Assembly: GCF_000003815.2 (NCBI RefSeq)
Contig: NW_023365785.1
Coordinates: forward strand, 251,970 to 275,618
Direction of reading: 5' to 3'
DNA: 23,649 nt
From: Branchiostoma floridae
Lineage: Eukaryota; Chordata; Leptocardii; Amphioxiformes; Branchiostomatidae
Shown: piece by piece, positions 19,430 to 23,649 of the stretch
Position numbering within the stretch: position 1 is the first letter of the stretch
Layout of the letters: each line of letters begins with the position of its first letter
The notes under the pieces: generated by a model
Told to the model about the DNA's origin: nothing
Database searches by the model: none
Seen by the model: the letters and a program-made list of their open reading frames with translations, nothing else
Translations under genes and position numbers: made by a program

Positions 19430-20563
19430 ACTTTTCGTGAGTGACACTATTGTGATCCCATTTTTTTAAAGACTAAGCAGACTTTTCTTCCTGTTATATG
19501 TTGACACTATAGAGTACCTTTGTCCCTTTTGCTGAATATGTTTCACTGTCTCCCCCGGTCTCACCGACGGAGATTTACTGGACTCAATTATACACGGCCG
19601 AGTCGCGCTGAAGACGGACATGTTCTACGAGAGACTAACCTTTATTCGTCACGATACAACAGTGTCGCTATCTCCCCTTAATTTTGATATTCAGAACAAC
19701 GATAATTTCTTAATTTCTTCGTCAACCGACAGGAATTAAACACTAGTTTATCTGTGTACCAAATGTCGCAGTCAACACGCCGATGCACGTCCGGTAGCTG
19801 CAGTCAAAAAATGGTCCTGAAAACATCGTCCTGCGGCAGATCTGTTCCTGTGTTCCATCGGACGGTCCTAACGTATTGTAAACCACTGTATCAACATTTT
19901 GGGGGCCTGCTACAGCTATCAAAATGCAAGAAACTATCGATAACTTGGACTGCAGTCCACAAATTACGTACTGCAGGCTATCACGTGAACAGTAAAGTGA
20001 TATCTCAGGTCAGCGGCCGGTACCAACAGTAGACAGCACTACGGGGAAGGGGAGAACGACCCTCCATGTGCCACTTTCGTGTTAGAGATGGTTGTTCCAG
20101 GAGTAAAAAGGATGGTATCTCGAATACTTAAAGTTCAATTTTACATAAGTTAGTGGAAAATTTTATCATTTTGATGATACGATTTTGTCATAACGAGCTA
20201 TAACGTTACCCATACTGAGACGGTTGGTATCGTCTTAGGGACATGTTTACACGTGCTGGGGCTTTACACTTTCGAAAAAGGGTACCGTAGGCCTGGGAGT
20301 TATTTACATTGCTGACGGTGAATAATCCACTCTAAATTGTTATGAAATACTGCTAAATGATGCAAAAGAAATGGGCGAATAAGGCAAACACATGCACAAA
20401 TAAAGACAATTAAAAACCCGTAATGTCGTGGTCCCATTATTTTCCCGCCTTTTTGTTACGTGACACCTCAAACATAGGCGTCCAGCTTTTTGGACAAGTC
20501 GATGTCGGCACGTTCCATTCCGCCCCAAGTACAGAGGGACTTTCACCCAGTGCTGTCTCCAGA

Positions 20564-20593
20564 CAAGGAGCTTTTATCAGCAAAAGCTCCTTG
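20564..20593. repeat. Perfect 12-bp-arm hairpin
   Basis: CAAGGAGCTTTT, a 6-nt loop, then AAAAGCTCCTTG. It is inside the nested element and not next to any recognised gene. It could be a small inverted-repeat structure or a terminator-like fold of an unknown transcript. Confidence 0.75.
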
Positions 20594-21342
20594 CTCCAGC
20601 TTGAAATTTATTTCTGTCCCCGACATTGCTGGGGGCTCGCCAAACTAGGGGGCATGCCCCTGGGAAAAGAAGCAAAATTTCATTCCTCAAACTGTCAAAG
20701 TAGGCTATCGACACCACACGATCTCGAAACAAAAAGCTTTGGTCCGACTCCCCCGCCACTTTGTGTTGTTGTTTCTTTTATCCATCAAGAAAGGTGCATT
20801 TCTCGATAAAATTCTCGAAAAACACCTTCCTGCTCGTCGTCCAACACCGTACAAGGAGTACAGATTTGCAAAAGATCGGAGGAAAATTGCCAACAGCGGT
20901 CATGTTCACAACGCTGAGTAAGAATGCAGTCTCCCAATAGTTATTTTCTGATATAAGATAAATCTCAATCCAAAACTCAACCTGAACTACGCAGAAAGAA
21001 ATAGTTTTCACGGCCAGACTTGTCCGTAGGCTCACGTCAATGGGGTCGACAGTCAACCAGCCAAACCTGAAGCGAGCTGCCAGTGAAAATAGTCTCCTAC
21101 TTACATTTTATATCGGCGGGCTATTTCTGTATAATCTTAGTGGAAGATTAGCAAAAAATATGCAAGTTTGATGACCGACATTTCCCCGTGAAACACAGCG
21201 TTACATTCCGCCGAAAATTATGTATGTAAGCTGTAATAGCAGCGAGTTGTAAACTACAACAAGACGCGCATGGAAAATGTACATGTGGCTAGACGTGTCG
21301 TTACCATGGTAGCAGGTCCAGCGGCAGCCTTTGAAGTAGCGC

Positions 21343-21950
21343 NNNNNNNNNNNNNNNNNNNNNNNNNNNNNNNNNNNNNNNNNNNNNNNNNNNNNNNNNN
21401 NNNNNNNNNNNNNNNNNNNNNNNNNNNNNNNNNNNNNNNNNNNNNNNNNNNNNNNNNNNNNNNNNNNNNNNNNNNNNNNNNNNNNNNNNNNNNNNNNNNN
21501 NNNNNNNNNNNNNNNNNNNNNNNNNNNNNNNNNNNNNNNNNNNNNNNNNNNNNNNNNNNNNNNNNNNNNNNNNNNNNNNNNNNNNNNNNNNNNNNNNNNN
21601 NNNNNNNNNNNNNNNNNNNNNNNNNNNNNNNNNNNNNNNNNNNNNNNNNNNNNNNNNNNNNNNNNNNNNNNNNNNNNNNNNNNNNNNNNNNNNNNNNNNN
21701 NNNNNNNNNNNNNNNNNNNNNNNNNNNNNNNNNNNNNNNNNNNNNNNNNNNNNNNNNNNNNNNNNNNNNNNNNNNNNNNNNNNNNNNNNNNNNNNNNNNN
21801 NNNNNNNNNNNNNNNNNNNNNNNNNNNNNNNNNNNNNNNNNNNNNNNNNNNNNNNNNNNNNNNNNNNNNNNNNNNNNNNNNNNNNNNNNNNNNNNNNNNN
21901 NNNNNNNNNNNNNNNNNNNNNNNNNNNNNNNNNNNNNNNNNNNNNNNNNN
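21343..21950. other. Assembly gap, 608 N
   Basis: A run of N inside the nested element. Coding sequence for it could be hidden here. Confidence 0.99.
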
Positions 21951-22016
21951 CCACATCTCAGGCTTTTAAAAACGGAAACAAATTGCGTTCTCCGTGCACC
22001 GCGCGAGCGGCCTGCA

Positions 22017-22243
22017 TATAAAATGAGACCGATTTCTGCCATTTTAAGCTTACGAAAATGTATTTTCATGTCATGAATGAAGATATTTTGGGACAGAGTG
22101 GGTGAATTATTTTCCGTCCCAACAAGTAATTTTCCGTCCAGGGACGGAAACACGGGTCCTTTAGAGATAGCACTTCACCTTTGTCGTCTGAAGTTCCAGA
22201 GTCAAGCGCTACCCAAAGCCTTCTGGGTAACAAAGATGGCGGC
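22017..22243 (+). promoter_or_regulatory. Promoter-like stretch: TATA box, hairpin, YY1-type motif
   Basis: TATAAAA at 22017-22023 is preceded by CpG-rich sequence. A hairpin at 22131-22150 (TTTCCGTCC, 2-nt loop, GGACGGAAA) follows, with a further TTTCCGTCC near 22111-22119. AAGATGGCGGC at 22233-22243 matches the YY1 consensus often found at start codons. The ATG inside it opens only a 22-codon frame ending in this nested element, so no gene can be assigned. Confidence 0.3.
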
Positions 22244-22639
22244 GTTCCATTTTCGTCGAAGGGCGAGAAATAGTCGCACGAACATGTCGTTTTTTTTAAA
22301 ATAAATCACATCATCACAAATGATTCAGGTTAGGAAAATAAACTTTATCATTCTTTCTTGTTCATCATTAGGTAAAACCAAAGGTACGTTTAGTATTTGT
22401 TTACTATTCCTGTTGATAAAGATGCGACGTCCCCTTCCCACGACGTAGTTCGGCTGTCATGAGAGAGGACGATAGACAACTGATCTCGTCTTCTTCGCAT
22501 GCATGGATATTGAGTTCTTCGCGATATTTTTTTGAAAACCTGAGTATCTAATGTGTGCATAACTGAAGCAATAATTTATGTTGCATTGTTCTATCTCTCG
22601 TTGTACATGTTTTTTAAAGTGACGGATAAAGGTAACTTA

Positions 22640-22664
22640 GACGAATAAAGGTTAACGGATGTTA
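22640..22664 (-). repeat. Right inverted terminus of the nested element
   Basis: Minus-strand reading begins TAACATCCGTTAACC, pairing with 19405-19429. TTAA is at 22652-22655. Confidence 0.75.
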
Positions 22665-23026
22665 CAAGAAAAAATCATCGCGGGTTTTACTTCATAAAAG
22701 ACCTCTTCATACTATAGATTCTCTGAATGATTGTCGAACATCAAGGAAAATTACTGATAGCAACAAAAACGTTTTACAAATGACATACATATGCATGTTT
22801 TCAACCCCCCTCCCCCACCGCTCCACAATACTTTACGCCAACAAAGACAAGAGTAAACAACTATCTACGATCTATTTGTTGCTACTCACAAGAGTATTAG
22901 AATCTCTACATACCTGATGTACTCGGTAGATATACGTAGGACCGGCAAAATCGCGTTTAACGGGCAAAACAAAACAAGAACAAGCCTAGACTCCCAGCGC
23001 GTGGGGTTCGCGCGTCCCTCCCGACT
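22665..23026. other. Right flank segment of the ISL2EU-like element, no gene
   Basis: AT-rich to mixed DNA between the nested insertion and the right inverted repeat. A C-rich run lies near 22805-22818. The short open frames here have no recognisable domain. Confidence 0.5.
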
Positions 23027-23084
23027 TGGAGCGCTCCGGATGACCTTTGACCCAGACCGGCGCCGCCGAACCAGCAAGTCGTGT
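23027..23084 (-). repeat. Right terminal inverted repeat of the ISL2EU-like element
   Basis: On the minus strand it begins ACACGACTTGCTGGTTCGG and continues to TGGGTCAAAGGTCATCC and GGAGCGCTCCA. The GGGTCAAAGGTCA inside it is a direct repeat of two AGGTCA-type half-sites spaced by one base. Confidence 0.9.
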
Positions 23085-23649
23085 ATATTGCTAAGAGTGT
23101 AGTCTAGTCGGTCAAACTTGGTATCATTGAAAGGGTATCTTGGTACAGAGTTGTTAACTGCAAATCATTTTGAAACCGTGCGCTTACTTACCGAGATATG
23201 ACTTAAACACTAACCGCTAGGGTTATGGTTTGGGTTAGGGTAGTGCTTCAAGGCAATATTGCTAAGAGTGTATTCTAGTTGGTTAAACTCGGTATCATTG
23301 AAAAGGTATCTTGGTACAGAGTTGTAAACTGCAAACCGTTTCAAAATCAGGTGCTTACTTCCCGAGATATGACTTCAGCACTAACCGCTAATGTAAGTTT
23401 AGGGTTAAGGTTAGGGTAAGGGTAGTGCTTAGATGCAATATTGCTAAGAGTGCATTCTGGTCGGTCAAACTTGGTATCATTCGAAAGGTATCTTGGTACA
23501 GAGTTGTAAACTGCAAACCGTTTCAAAACCGGGTGCTTACTTCCCGAGATGTGACTTAAGCACTAACCGCTAGGGTTAGGAGTAGGGTTAAGGTTAGGGT
23601 TAGGGTAGTGCTTAGATGCAATATTGCTAAGAGTGTATTCTAGTCGGTC
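23085..23649 (-). repeat. Satellite array, inverted copy (right of the large transposon), reaching the window edge
   Basis: Begins with the second AT duplication copy. Its reverse complement aligns without net indels to 7634-8198 over 565 bp with about five substitutions by eye. Shared private variants include CCTACTCCTAACC, GACCGACCAGAATG, GTGCTGAAGTC, ACCGAGTTTAACC and GACTACACTC. The array continues beyond the window. Confidence 0.95.

Larger units (their letters stand above)
19405..22664. mobile_element. Nested DNA element with inverted ends, 3260 bp, class uncertain
   Basis: Inverted ends of 25 bp with one mismatch lie at 19405-19429 (TAACATCCATTAACC then TTTATTCGTC) and 22640-22664. 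The core AACCTTTATTCGTC recurs internally near 19637, and a degraded inverted copy occurs near 22620, so there are subterminal repeats. One reading is an element starting CCTTTATTCG flanked by TTAA, as in piggyBac or Kolobok. In that reading the additional matching TAACATCC / GGATGTTA outside TTAA would mean a palindromic target. The other reading is longer inverted repeats with a TA or CA duplication. No transposase was recognised, but 608 bp are N. It sits within the ISL2EU-like element. Confidence 0.6.
13981..23084. mobile_element. ISL2EU-like DNA transposon with THAP transposase and YqaJ nuclease genes, 9104 bp
   Basis: The element is bounded by 57/58-bp terminal inverted repeats (13981-14037 and 23027-23084) and an AT duplication. 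It contains a plus-strand SAP-SWIM-YqaJ-PHD gene and a minus-strand THAP-DDE_Tnp_4 gene. From memory, the combination of a THAP-bearing IS5/PIF-like transposase, a separate YqaJ exonuclease protein and a 2-bp AT duplication fits the ISL2EU group; this was not checked against a library. A second transposon (19405-22664) is inserted near its right end, so the original element would be about 5.84 kb. Both genes are damaged, so the copy is probably inactive. It interrupts the inverted satellite arm, whose forward counterpart at 8191-8200 has no insertion. Confidence 0.85.

Overview
The window looks like eukaryotic, metazoan nuclear DNA. It has spliced coding exons, a THAP/DDE transposase, a PHD finger, a vertebrate-type CCCTAA/TTAGGG hexamer, and AT-rich noncoding DNA with nested transposons. 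The element types and intron style are compatible with a lancelet (Branchiostoma) or a similar marine invertebrate. That assignment is inference; no species-diagnostic gene is present. Nothing looks prokaryotic, and almost all short open frames are chance.

Layout. (1) 1-2121 and 6967-12565 are a tandem satellite of about 171-183 bp monomers. Each monomer carries a degenerate CCCTAA tract of variable length between inverted arms TTAAGCACTA / TAGTGCTTAA. The array contains three sized N-gaps (435, 250 and 675 bp). (2) 2122-6966 is a 4.85-kb CACTG-ended, EnSpm/CACTA-like nonautonomous transposon. It sits inside the hexamer tract of one monomer, with a TAA target duplication and subterminal CCGGACA repeats, and carries a small nested MITE. 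(3) After a gap of exactly 100 N (12566-12665) the satellite continues in the opposite orientation (12666-13980, then 23085-23649). By private variants this reverse stretch is a colinear inverted copy of 7634-9490. (4) 13981-23084 is a 9.1-kb DNA transposon interrupting the inverted copy. It has 57/58-bp terminal inverted repeats and an AT target duplication. Its gene content and target duplication fit the ISL2EU group (PIF/Harbinger/IS5-related).

The large element carries two genes on opposite strands. The plus-strand gene has at least five exons (14159-18668) and encodes a SAP - SWIM zinc finger - YqaJ/lambda-exonuclease-like nuclease - PHD finger protein. All four intron phases agree, but a single-base deletion near 14522 breaks exon 2. 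The minus-strand gene (16250-17195) encodes a THAP DNA-binding domain and a DDE_Tnp_4 catalytic core with D, D and E visible. It lies wholly inside the last intron of the plus-strand gene and appears to lack the usual helix-turn-helix linker, with a frame change between its two parts. The likely division of labour is that the transposase binds and cuts the ends while the nuclease protein helps process or repair DNA. This copy is probably no longer autonomous.

Downstream are a 52-bp minisatellite (18783-19010) and a nested 3.26-kb insertion (19405-22664) with inverted ends containing AACCTTTATTCGTC and TTAA, which holds a 608-bp N-gap. Without that insertion the host element would be about 5.84 kb. 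No rRNA, tRNA, CRISPR array or intact host gene was found.
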